DNA from: Acidobacteriota bacterium
GTDB taxonomy: Bacteria; Actinomycetota; Acidimicrobiia; Spongiisociales; UBA5794
NCBI GenBank assembly: GCA_022574065.1
Contig: JACZST010000133.1
Span: forward strand, 1 to 5,646
Direction: 5' to 3'
DNA: 5,646 bases
The notes beneath the pieces were generated by a model. The model had not been told where the DNA came from and ran no database searches. It saw only the letters and a program-made list of their open reading frames with translations. Shown one piece after another: positions 1-5,332 of the stretch (positions are counted from its first letter, which is position 1; each line of letters begins with the position of its first letter). The position numbers and the translations under genes are program-made.

Positions 1-105
1 GTAGCCGTTGATGAACACGGCAAACCCGCTGATGACGGCGGTCACCGCAGCTAGCAGGAGGCCCATGCGCCGGGTCTTGGTTTTGCGGATCGCCTCACGC
101 AGCAT
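1..105 (-). CDS. Partial membrane protein, probably EamA/DMT-family transporter (N-terminus only)
   Basis: The minus strand is open from an ATG at 105 to the left edge, giving 35 residues; the rest lies outside the window. The peptide has a basic start (MLREAIRKTKTRR) followed by a hydrophobic first membrane helix (MGLLLAAVTAVISGF) and then AVFINGY. The 'ISGFAVFINGY' pattern in the first helix resembles drug/metabolite (EamA-type) transporters, which are ten-helix inner-membrane exporters or importers of small metabolites; that family call is from memory of the pattern and the substrate cannot be told. The start at 105 is preferred because GGAGG at 114-118 sits 8 nt upstream. An in-frame ATG at 123 would add six residues but has no ribosome binding site. 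That it is coding is fairly secure; the family is tentative. Confidence 0.55.
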   Translation of the reverse strand, partial: MLREAIRKTKTRRMGLLLAAVTAVISGFAVFINGY

Positions 106-113
106 GTATCGGT

Positions 114-118
114 CCTCC
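114..118 (-). promoter_or_regulatory. Ribosome binding site deciding the start of the left-edge transporter
   Basis: On the minus strand GGAGG lies 8 nt before the ATG at 105. The in-frame ATG at 123 lies upstream of this site and lacks a purine-rich site of its own, so 105 is the better start. Confidence 0.6.
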
Positions 119-327
119 GCCATTCACGCTACATATTCCCGACGGGGCTTGACCTGGAGGAAAACCTACGAACTGTCTCCCGAACGGCTGGCCGGTGCGG
201 GTAATGTCGGAATATGGGCGCTGCGACGGTTGCGCCGAACGGCGCGTCGGGCATGGCTGCTGGACTCGGCTTGCTGCTCGTCGAGAATACGGTCGGGTGT
301 CGTCTGGGTCGACTGGACGTGCCATCG

Positions 328-354
328 CTCCCACCTCGCGTATCACTGGCGCAG
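328..354 (-). pseudogene. Remnant of a SHOCT motif interrupted by a stop codon
   Basis: Read in the frame of the upstream small protein, codons 354 to 328 give L-R-Q-stop-Y-A-R-W-E. The intact SHOCT gene on the right gives L-D-Q-R-Y-A-R-G-E at 5407-5381, with CAG, TAC and GAG codons in the same places. One CGA-to-TGA change would explain the stop and one GGG-to-TGG change the Trp. Beyond this the frame stays open to a TAG at 166-168, but the residues no longer resemble SHOCT, so the tail has decayed or shifted frame. The alignment is visible by eye; the decay is an inference. Confidence 0.45.
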
Positions 355-501
355 GGTTGCCCACTGTTCCCATCGTCTGATGCCCCAGTACAGGAGGACG
401 ACAAGCGACAGCCAGAGCAGCGAGCCCAACGCCATCCACCCCCAACCCCAGCCGGTCATGTGGCCGTCGACGTCGGTGAGGATTTGACCCAGCTGCAACA
501 C
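343..501 (-). CDS. Small single-pass membrane protein, truncated SHOCT-family relative
   Basis: This encodes 52 residues. The GTG at 501 is chosen because GGAGGAG lies 6 nt upstream; the reading frame stays open farther upstream to 564, but that part has no comparable site. Residues 11-22 (VDGHMTGWGWGW) are Gly/Trp-rich and residues about 23-41 form one hydrophobic helix, followed by a basic IRR and a short tail ending LRQ. The intact SHOCT protein at 5333-5617 has the same GHM-x-GWGWG segment before its helix, so the two look like paralogues. SHOCT domains are short C-terminal helical motifs often found on small membrane proteins; their role is generally unknown. Here translation stops where a SHOCT motif (L-x-Q-R-Y-A-R-G-E) would begin, and the next codons after the TGA read YARWE. 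It may be a decayed gene or a natural short form. It diverges from xfp and lies behind a palindromic operator candidate. Confidence 0.6.
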   Translation of the reverse strand: MLQLGQILTDVDGHMTGWGWGWMALGSLLWLSLVVLLYWGIRRWEQWATLRQ

Positions 502-507
502 GTGTTT

Positions 508-514
508 CTCCTCC
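508..514 (-). promoter_or_regulatory. Strong ribosome binding site for the left SHOCT-like gene
   Basis: The minus strand reads GGAGGAG 6 nt before the GTG at 501. This near-perfect Shine-Dalgarno site argues that the short membrane protein is, or recently was, translated from this GTG rather than from an upstream codon. Confidence 0.6.
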
Positions 515-569
515 GTTCGGGCCCGCCGGTGCACGACCGGGAAGGGACAAACTTCGTTTCTCACACCTC

Positions 570-598
570 ACCGTATGGCTTCGAGTCGGGTGGAAACA
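570..598 (-). promoter_or_regulatory. Candidate promoter for the left SHOCT-like gene
   Basis: On the minus strand a TGTTTC element (593-598) and a TACGGT element (570-575, fitting the TAnnnT form of actinobacterial -10 boxes) are 17 nt apart. Initiation would fall near 563, about 60 nt before the GTG at 501. The match is weak by itself. It gains some weight because a palindrome begins at 599, directly upstream of the -35 element, where an activator would be expected to bind. Confidence 0.3.
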
Positions 599-625
599 GG
601 GTCGAAGGACCCGAAGAACGGGTCC
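599..625. promoter_or_regulatory. Two overlapping palindromes, candidate operator (DosR/DevR-like) or switchable hairpin
   Basis: GGGTCGAAGGACCC (599-612) is a perfect palindrome with 5-bp arms and a 4-bp centre. GGACCCGAAGAACGGGTCC (607-625) is a second perfect palindrome with 7-bp arms and a 5-bp centre, sharing GGACCC with the first. The 5-4-5 GGGnC-N4-GnCCC layout is the core layout of the DosR/DevR consensus of mycobacteria (GGGAC-TWWA-GTCCC) as I know it. The site lies between divergent genes and abuts a candidate promoter. As RNA the two hairpins would exclude each other. It could equally be part of a terminator, but no T tract follows on either strand. Confidence 0.45.
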
Positions 626-669
626 CTGCGGACGGCTGTCTGACACCAGATTGTTGGAGGCGAGACATC

Positions 670-812
670 GGGCTTCACGAAGGCAAAATGATCCGGTGGT
701 GGCATCTCGCCGCCGAGGTTTTGGCGGGGTGGCTCGTCCCGGGGCGGGCGCCGGGGGGCTTTCGATGACGCGGCGGACTTGTGTGGGTGGCAAGATCACC
801 TTCGTGCAGCCC
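670..812. repeat. Imperfect inverted repeat, 14-bp arms (670-683 and 799-812)
   Basis: GGGCTTCACGAAGG at 670-683 pairs with CCTTCGTGCAGCCC at 799-812, matching at 13 of 14 positions across 115 bp. Each arm is also nearly self-complementary in its middle (CTTC-AC-GAAG and CTTC-GT-GCAG). The pair could therefore be two related protein-binding sites or the stem of a long hairpin in an xfp leader transcript. No transposase remnant or target duplication is visible. Confidence 0.4.
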
Positions 813-857
813 CAGTTCGGCGACGGTTGGGATGCCGTGGGCGACTCGGATGGGTAA
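765..857 (+). CDS. Possible 30-residue leader ORF upstream of xfp
   Basis: An ATG at 765 is preceded by a GGGGGG run (753-758) at 6-nt spacing and the frame stays open for 30 codons to a TAA at 855-857, ending 33 nt before the xfp start. The peptide (MTRRTCVGGKITF at its start) has no recognised motif. The G run may merely reflect base composition. It is recorded because an ORF of this size ending just upstream of an operon can act as a leader peptide; nothing in the sequence shows that it is translated. Confidence 0.15.
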   Translation: MTRRTCVGGKITFVQPQFGDGWDAVGDSDG

Positions 858-875
858 TTGGGACGGTGTGGTCAG

Positions 876-883
876 AAGGAAGG
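876..883 (+). promoter_or_regulatory. Ribosome binding site of xfp
   Basis: AAGGAAGG lies 7 nt before the ATG at 891. It settles the start, since the frame also allows a TTG at 858 that has no such site and would add 11 residues not expected in the family. Confidence 0.75.
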
Positions 884-890
884 TGCGGCG

Positions 891-3272
891 ATGACGCATG
901 CAGTAACTCCGGATATGGAAACTGGAGGTCCTTTGTCCGCGGAGGAGCTTCGGCAACTCGATGCGTACTGGAGAGCAGCGAATTATCTCTCCGTTGGTCA
1001 GATCTATCTGTTGGCCAATCCCCTCCTTCGGGAGCCGCTGCGTCCGGAGCACGTCAAGTCGCGTCTGTTGGGCCACTGGGGTACCACGCCGGGTCTCAAC
1101 TTCATTTATGTCCACCTGAACCGGGTGATCAAGGAGCGGGGCCTGAACGCCATCCACATCATCGGACCCGGTCATGGGGGTCCCGCCGCCGTGGCCAACG
1201 CCTACCTGGAGGGCACCTACACCGAGGTCTATCCCGCCGTCACCCGAAACGCCGACGGGATGGGGAAACTGTTCCGAGAGTTCTCGTTCCCCGGCGGGAT
1301 CGGGAGCCACGTAACCCCGGAGGTGCCGGGGTCGATCCATGAGGGCGGCGAGCTGGGGTACTCCCTGGCGCACGCCTTCGGGGCCGCCTTCGACAACCCG
1401 GACCTGGTCGTGTTCTGCACGATCGGTGACGGTGAGGCCGAGACCGGAGCGCTGGCCGCCAGCTGGCATTCCAACAAGTTCCTCAACCCCGAAGCCGACG
1501 GAGCAGTCGTCCCCATCCTGCATTTGAACGGCTACAAGATCGCTAACCCCACGGTGCTCGCGCGCATCCCGAACGCCGAGCTGACCGCGCTCTTCGAGGG
1601 CTACGGGTACCGGGCCCACCTCGTCGAGGGAGACGAACCGTCGGCGGTGCATCAGCGGATGGCGACGGTCCTCGACGATGTCCTCGATGAGGTAGCCCGC
1701 ATCCAGCACGAGGCCCGCACCAACGGCAATGGTGGCCGTCCCCGGTGGCCGGTCATCGTCCTTCGCACCCCAAAGGGATGGACCGGTCCCCGGGAGGTGG
1801 ACGGCCAGGCCATCGAGGGAACCTTCCGAGCTCACCAGGTGCCCATCGCCGACGTGCGGCACAACCCAGAGCATCTGGCCGCCCTGGAACAGTGGATGCG
1901 CTCCTACCGCTCTGAGGAACTCTTCGACGACGCCGGTGCCCTGCGCCCAGAACTCGGCTCCCTTCCCCCGGAGGGTGAGCAGCGTCTCAGCGCCAGCCCT
2001 CACGGAAACGGTGGGCTGCTGCTCCAGGACCTGTCGATGCCGGACTTTCGTGACCAGGCCGTCGACGTGCCCACCCCGGGAACCACCTCCAGCGAGCCCA
2101 CCCGAGTTCTGGGGGCGTTCCTCCGGGACATTATTCGGCGCAACCCGGACACGTTTCGCCTGTTCGGTCCCGACGAGACGGTATCGAATCGGCTCTCGGC
2201 CGTGTTCGAAGCCACCGACCGGGCCTGGCAGGAAGCGATCCTCCCCAACGACGAATACCTCGCTCCCCAGGGACGGGTCATGGAGGTACTATCCGAGCAC
2301 CTCTGCCAAGGCTGGTTAGAGGGCTACCTCCTCACCGGCCGCCACGGCCTATTCAACTGCTACGAGGCGTTCATCCACATCGTCGACTCGATGTTCAACC
2401 AGCACGCCAAATGGCTGAAGGTGAGCCGGGAGCTCCCCTGGCGCCGGCCCATAGCCTCGCTCAACTATCTGCTCACCAGCCACGTATGGCGACAGGACCA
2501 CAACGGCTTCTCCCACCAGGATCCCGGTTTCATGGACGTCGTCGTCAACAAGAAGGCCGAGATCATCCGGGTATACCTTCCGCCTGATGCGAACTCTCTC
2601 CTTTCGACGGCCGATCATTGTCTGCGGAGTCGCAACTACGTCAACGTGATCGTGGCCGGCAAGCAGCCTTCGCTGAACTACCTGACAATGGACGAGGCCG
2701 TCCTCCACTGCACCCGGGGAATCGGGATCTGGGAGTGGGCCAGCAACGACGACGGCGACCCCGACGTTGTCCTCGCCTGCTGCGGCGACGTCCCCACCCT
2801 CGAAACCCTGGCTGCGGTCGATCTGATACGCCAACACCTCCCCGACATCAAGGTCCGGGTCATCAACGTCGTGGACCTGATGCGACTCCAACCCGACACC
2901 GAACACCCACATGGGCTTCCCGACCGCGAGTTCGACAACCTATTCACCACCGACAAGCCCATCGTGTTCGCCTTCCACGGCTACCCGTGGCTGGTCCACC
3001 GGCTCGCCTACCGGCGCACCAACCACAAGAACCTGCACGTGCGTGGCTACAAGGAGGAGGGCACCACAACGACCCCGTTTGACCTGCTCATGCTCAACGA
3101 CCTCGACCGCTACCACCTGGTCATGGATGTCATCGACCGGGTTCCCGGCCTCGGCCAGAAAAGCGCCCACATCCGGCAGCGGATGGTCGACCACCGGCTC
3201 GCGGCCCGTGCCCATACCCGCCGCACCGGAGAAGACCCTCCAGAGATACGGGATTGGCAGTGGCCCTACTGA
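891..3272 (+). CDS. xfp: Xylulose-5-phosphate/fructose-6-phosphate phosphoketolase
   Basis: A thiamine-diphosphate enzyme (EC 4.1.2.9, perhaps also 4.1.2.22) that cleaves xylulose-5-P or fructose-6-P with inorganic phosphate to acetyl phosphate plus glyceraldehyde-3-P or erythrose-4-P, in the cytoplasm. At 793 residues it is full length for the family. The N-terminal XFP_N domain (about 15-370) carries GHWGTTPGLNF (61-71), GPGHGGPA (92-99), the signature HEGGELGY (150-157), the cofactor and Mg-binding GDGEAETG (179-186) and FRAHQVP (312-318). The middle domain (about 400-580) has LSEH (467-470), whose Glu is the likely cofactor-activating residue, LLTGRHG (480-486) and SHQDPG (541-546). The XFP_C domain ends EIRDWQWPY, the usual family C-terminus. 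H62, H95, H140 and H315 occupy the positions of the known active-site histidines by motif. The gene overlaps ackA, which uses its product. Whether it prefers xylulose-5-P or fructose-6-P cannot be read from the sequence. No frameshift or missing motif was seen. Confidence 0.97.
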   Translation: MTHAVTPDMETGGPLSAEELRQLDAYWRAANYLSVGQIYLLANPLLREPLRPEHVKSRLLGHWGTTPGLNFIYVHLNRVIKERGLNAIHIIGPGHGGPAAVANAYLEGTYTEVYPAVTRNADGMGKLFREFSFPGGIGSHVTPEVPGSIHEGGELGYSLAHAFGAAFDNPDLVVFCTIGDGEAETGALAASWHSNKFLNPEADGAVVPILHLNGYKIANPTVLARIPNAELTALFEGYGYRAHLVEGDEPSAVHQRMATVLDDVLDEVARIQHEARTNGNGGRPRWPVIVLRTPKGWTGPREVDGQAIEGTFRAHQVPIADVRHNPEHLAALEQWMRSYRSEELFDDAGALRPELGSLPPEGEQRLSASPHGNGGLLLQDLSMPDFRDQAVDVPTPGTTSSEPTRVLGAFLRDIIRRNPDTFRLFGPDETVSNRLSAVFEATDRAWQEAILPNDEYLAPQGRVMEVLSEHLCQGWLEGYLLTGRHGLFNCYEAFIHIVDSMFNQHAKWLKVSRELPWRRPIASLNYLLTSHVWRQDHNGFSHQDPGFMDVVVNKKAEIIRVYLPPDANSLLSTADHCLRSRNYVNVIVAGKQPSLNYLTMDEAVLHCTRGIGIWEWASNDDGDPDVVLACCGDVPTLETLAAVDLIRQHLPDIKVRVINVVDLMRLQPDTEHPHGLPDREFDNLFTTDKPIVFAFHGYPWLVHRLAYRRTNHKNLHVRGYKEEGTTTTPFDLLMLNDLDRYHLVMDVIDRVPGLGQKSAHIRQRMVDHRLAARAHTRRTGEDPPEIRDWQWPY

Positions 3273-4381
3273 CCGAACCGGAACGGGTGTTGATCGTCAA
3301 CGCCGGGTCGAGCAGCCTCAAGCTCAGCGTGCTCCTCCGCGACGGTCGCACCCAGGCGTCGGCCGATCTGCCGCCGGTAACGGAGTCCGAGTCCCAACAG
3401 GGTCTTCGCCGGTTCGTCAGCGAGAACTCGCCGGTAGACGCAGTGGGACACCGCGTCGTTCACGGCGGGCCCGACTTCAGGGACAGCGTGATCGTCACCG
3501 ACACCGTGTTGGACAGACTCGCCAGCCTGTCCGATCTGGCTCCACTCCACAACCCGCCGGCGCTGGCCGCCCTGAAGCAAACCATCGACCTTCTCCCCCA
3601 GGTCCCGCAAGTTGCCTGCTTCGACACCGCCTTCCACGCCACCCTCCCCGACCGGGCAACGACCTACGCCATACCATGGGAATGGACCCAAAGTTTTGGC
3701 GTCCGTCGCTACGGCTTCCACGGGTTCTCCCACCGGTACGCAGCCCGGCGCGGAGCCGAGATCCTCGGCCGCCGCATGGAAGAGCTTCGCATGGTCACCT
3801 GTCATTTGGGGGCGGGTGCCTCCCTGGCCGCCGTGGCCGGTGGGACGGCCGTGGACACGACGATGGGTTTCACCCCATTGGAGGGCCTGGTCATGGCCAC
3901 CCGCTCCGGGTCGGTCGACCCGGGGGCACTGCTGTGGATCCAACGCCGCATCGGGCATTCAGCAGCGCAGATGGAAGAGACCCTGGAACGGTCCTCCGGG
4001 TTGCTCGGGATATCGGGGGTTTCGGCAGACATGCGCAAGGTCCTCCAAGCAGCCGACCAAAACCACCACCGCGCTCAGCTGGCAGTCGAGGTGTATCTGC
4101 ACCGGCTGCGGGCAGGGATCGCCGCCATGGCGGCGGCCACAGGGGGCATCGACGTTCTCGTGTTCACCGGCGGAGTGGGAGAACAATCATCCCGCATCCG
4201 AAGTGGAGCCTGCGAAGGCTTAGCCTTCCTAGGGGTGGCCCTCGACCGAAACCGTAATGAGTCCGTCGGAGGCGACCGGGATCTGTCGTCGACAGACGCT
4301 TCGGCGCGGACCCTTCTCGTTCACGCCCGAGAAGACCTCGAAATCGCCGCCGAGGTTCGCCAGATCCTCGCCGGACCCTGA
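3260..4381 (+). CDS. ackA: Acetate kinase (compact form)
   Basis: ASKHA-superfamily kinase (EC 2.7.2.1) catalysing acetyl phosphate + ADP to acetate + ATP, here consuming the phosphoketolase product. From the GTG at 3260 it has 373 residues, short of the usual about 400. Motifs in order: VNAGSSSLK (13-21), GHRVVHGG (63-70), APLHNPPAL (94-102), FDTAFH (121-126), YGFHGFSHRY (151-160), CHLGAGAS (181-188), DTTMGFTPLEGL (199-210), MATRSGSVDPG (212-222), SGLLGISG (246-253) and VFTGGVGEQSSRIR (301-314). R65, D122, H154 and R215 match catalytic residues R91, D148, H180 and R241 of the Methanosarcina thermophila enzyme with a constant offset of 26, so the missing residues lie in the N-terminal domain. 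The usual HLGNGAS motif has Ala for Asn at 185. The start overlaps xfp by 13 nt; TTG 3254 and GTG 3287 are alternatives and none has a strong ribosome binding site, so coupling to xfp is likely. A propionate-preferring kinase is a less likely alternative. Confidence 0.95.
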   Translation: MALLTEPERVLIVNAGSSSLKLSVLLRDGRTQASADLPPVTESESQQGLRRFVSENSPVDAVGHRVVHGGPDFRDSVIVTDTVLDRLASLSDLAPLHNPPALAALKQTIDLLPQVPQVACFDTAFHATLPDRATTYAIPWEWTQSFGVRRYGFHGFSHRYAARRGAEILGRRMEELRMVTCHLGAGASLAAVAGGTAVDTTMGFTPLEGLVMATRSGSVDPGALLWIQRRIGHSAAQMEETLERSSGLLGISGVSADMRKVLQAADQNHHRAQLAVEVYLHRLRAGIAAMAAATGGIDVLVFTGGVGEQSSRIRSGACEGLAFLGVALDRNRNESVGGDRDLSSTDASARTLLVHAREDLEIAAEVRQILAGP

Positions 4382-4412
4382 GCGATCGAGCAGAAGCCAC
4401 CGGGTCGCTCAG
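4378..4412 (+). terminator. Hairpin overlapping the ackA stop codon, possible terminator
   Basis: CTGAGCGA (4378-4385) pairs perfectly with TCGCTCAG (4405-4412), extendable by one G-T and one C-G pair, around a loop of 15-19 nt. The left arm contains the ackA TGA at 4379-4381. No T tract follows, so it does not fit a classic intrinsic terminator; it could stabilise the 3' end or act as one of the T-less terminators proposed in GC-rich bacteria. Confidence 0.35.
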
Positions 4413-4469
4413 CGTCGCCGCCGGTGTGCGTCTAGGTCCTCGACCGCGCCGCATATGCCGGTGCGAGGT

Positions 4470-4506
4470 GGCTCTTGGTCCGGTGACCGGTACGCCGGTC
4501 AGAGCC
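4470..4506. terminator. Bulged hairpin between convergent ackA and GNAT genes, possible bidirectional terminator
   Basis: TGACCGG (4484-4490) and CCGGTCA (4495-4501) form a perfect 7-bp stem with a TACG loop. GGCTC (4470-4474) and GAGCC (4502-4506) can extend it across a 9-nt bulge on the left side only. It lies between two genes transcribed towards each other, where a two-way terminator is expected. No T tract follows on either strand. A separate 10-bp perfect palindrome, CGGCTAGCCG, is at 4517-4526. Confidence 0.35.
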
Positions 4507-4538
4507 GAGGACGGCACGGCTAGCCGAGCGTCTCCCCC

Positions 4539-5156
4539 CTAGACCTCCAGCTCTCCTCGGGCGGCGGCGCGCAGAGCCACATAGACCTTCGAGTCCCTCA
4601 GCTCCTCGGCGGCGAGTGGCAGCGGCAGTTCGAACCGGAAGACTCCGTCTTCCCAGACAGAGGAGGCGCCTGCCCTCCGAACCGCATCTCGCACGACCCG
4701 GTTCTCACTCGAGATGATTCCATAGAATCGTTTCATGCCGTTCTTTTGGGCGGTCTCGGCAAGCACTTCTAGGAGGATCGACCCGAGGCCCCGTCCCTGG
4801 TACGCGTCAACGACCGCTACCGCCGCCTCGGCCGTCTCGGGATCCTCGCGATCCCGGACGTAACGGGCGACGCCGATCCCGGGCTCTTCCGGCTGGTCGA
4901 GCGCCATCGCTCCCCACGCGAAATGATCCTTGTAGTCGATCTCCGTCAGGTAGCTCAGCTCTCGTTCGGAGAAACGGCCAACAGATCGCAGGAAGCGAAG
5001 CTGGGTCGACCTGGAAGATAACCTCGCAAGGCCTTCGCTCAGCCTGTCCTTGTCCTCGGGCACGATCGGCCGAATCAGCACGGGGGTGGAATCTCGAAGT
5101 TGGATCTCGACGGTGCGGCGCCTGATGAATTCGGTCTCGACGTTGACCCGGCTCAC
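4539..5156 (-). CDS. GNAT-family N-acetyltransferase
   Basis: A 205-residue protein with a single GNAT domain, expected to move an acetyl group from acetyl-CoA to an amine on a small molecule or protein. Residues 19-56 follow the common opening 'LRDxTPVLIRPIxPEDxxRL...LRFL'. The acetyl-CoA pyrophosphate-binding motif A is at 113-132, with Q120-x-x-G123-x-G125 (QGRGLG); ENRVVRDAVRRAGA (151-164) is the following helix region. There is no signal peptide or membrane helix, so it is cytoplasmic. The opening resembles GNAT domains of the Pat-type protein lysine acetyltransferases, but the nucleotide-binding or acyl-CoA-synthetase-like partner domain of those enzymes is absent, so the substrate is unknown. 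The start must be the GTG at 5156, because a TAG lies seven codons upstream and no other start codon intervenes; GGGGA 3 nt before it is a poor ribosome binding site. It converges on the xfp-ackA operon and lies downstream of a SHOCT gene on its own strand. Confidence 0.88.
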   Translation of the reverse strand: MSRVNVETEFIRRRTVEIQLRDSTPVLIRPIVPEDKDRLSEGLARLSSRSTQLRFLRSVGRFSERELSYLTEIDYKDHFAWGAMALDQPEEPGIGVARYVRDREDPETAEAAVAVVDAYQGRGLGSILLEVLAETAQKNGMKRFYGIISSENRVVRDAVRRAGASSVWEDGVFRFELPLPLAAEELRDSKVYVALRAAARGELEV

Positions 5157-5183
5157 TGATCCCCAGATGTCGGCCTAAGCAGG

Positions 5184-5209
5184 AAAAAGCGGAGGGCTGA
5201 GGCAACCCT
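5184..5209 (-). terminator. Terminator-like hairpin with T tract between the SHOCT and GNAT genes
   Basis: On the minus strand AGGGTTG and CAGCCCT form a 7-bp stem (one G-U pair) with a CCT loop, at 5209-5193, followed within a few bases by TTTTT at 5188-5184. This is the only hairpin in the window with a T tract. It lies 124 nt past the SHOCT stop and only 27 nt before the GNAT start, so it could end the SHOCT transcript or attenuate readthrough into the GNAT gene. Confidence 0.45.
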
Positions 5210-5332
5210 GCGACACAATGTCTCATGCTAGTGGTCCCTGGCATCTGGCCGTGGTGTGTATCAGTCTCGACGCGGTCGGTGTTCACACTGATGGCGGCGT
5301 CGTGGTCGGTGCCGCCGTGGGTGTGCGTCGTC

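Larger units (their letters stand above)
502..890. other. 389-bp divergent intergenic region
   Basis: This stretch lies between the left SHOCT-like gene (minus) and xfp (plus). It holds the ribosome binding site and candidate promoter of the minus gene, the overlapping palindromes at 599-625, an imperfect inverted repeat at 670-683 and 799-812, a possible 30-codon ORF at 765-857, and the xfp ribosome binding site at 876-883. I found no RNA gene, and no convincing -35/-10 pair for xfp. The segment 700-760 is very G-rich. Longer reading frames crossing it show no recognisable protein. Confidence 0.6.

Noticed and set aside
149..177. TTGACC followed 17 nt later by ACTGTC, a possible plus-strand promoter
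   Set aside because: The -10 is poor and no plus-strand gene begins downstream until xfp more than 700 nt away.
8..487. Open frame of 159 codons on the plus strand at the left edge
   Set aside because: It overlaps both minus-strand genes in antisense, lacks a ribosome binding site, and its Arg-rich sequence is typical of a shadow frame.
95..799. Open frame of 234 codons on the minus strand over the left intergenic region
   Set aside because: It has a Pro/Arg/Ser-rich product with no domain, and it overlaps the better supported small membrane protein and transporter start, each with a good ribosome binding site.
670..812. Inverted repeat as the ends of a small mobile element
   Set aside because: No flanking target duplication, no transposase remnant and no second copy in the window; a regulatory or structural reading is simpler.
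827..858. TTGGGA and GGTAAT as an xfp promoter
   Set aside because: The spacing is 20 nt, longer than normal, and both elements are weak, so no promoter is called.
675..2003. Open frame of 442 codons on the minus strand, opposite xfp
   Set aside because: It lies antisense to a certain gene, shows no recognisable domain, and is the kind of long spurious frame that GC-rich codon bias creates.
2911..4257. Open frame of 448 codons on the plus strand across the xfp/ackA junction
   Set aside because: It is out of frame with both genes, which match their families along their full lengths. Its product is low-complexity, rich in Pro, Arg, Ser and Gly.
5260..5292. ATCAGT / ACTGAT inverted repeat
   Set aside because: It has 6-bp arms with a 21-nt loop, expected by chance in a region this size, and is not placed at a gene boundary.
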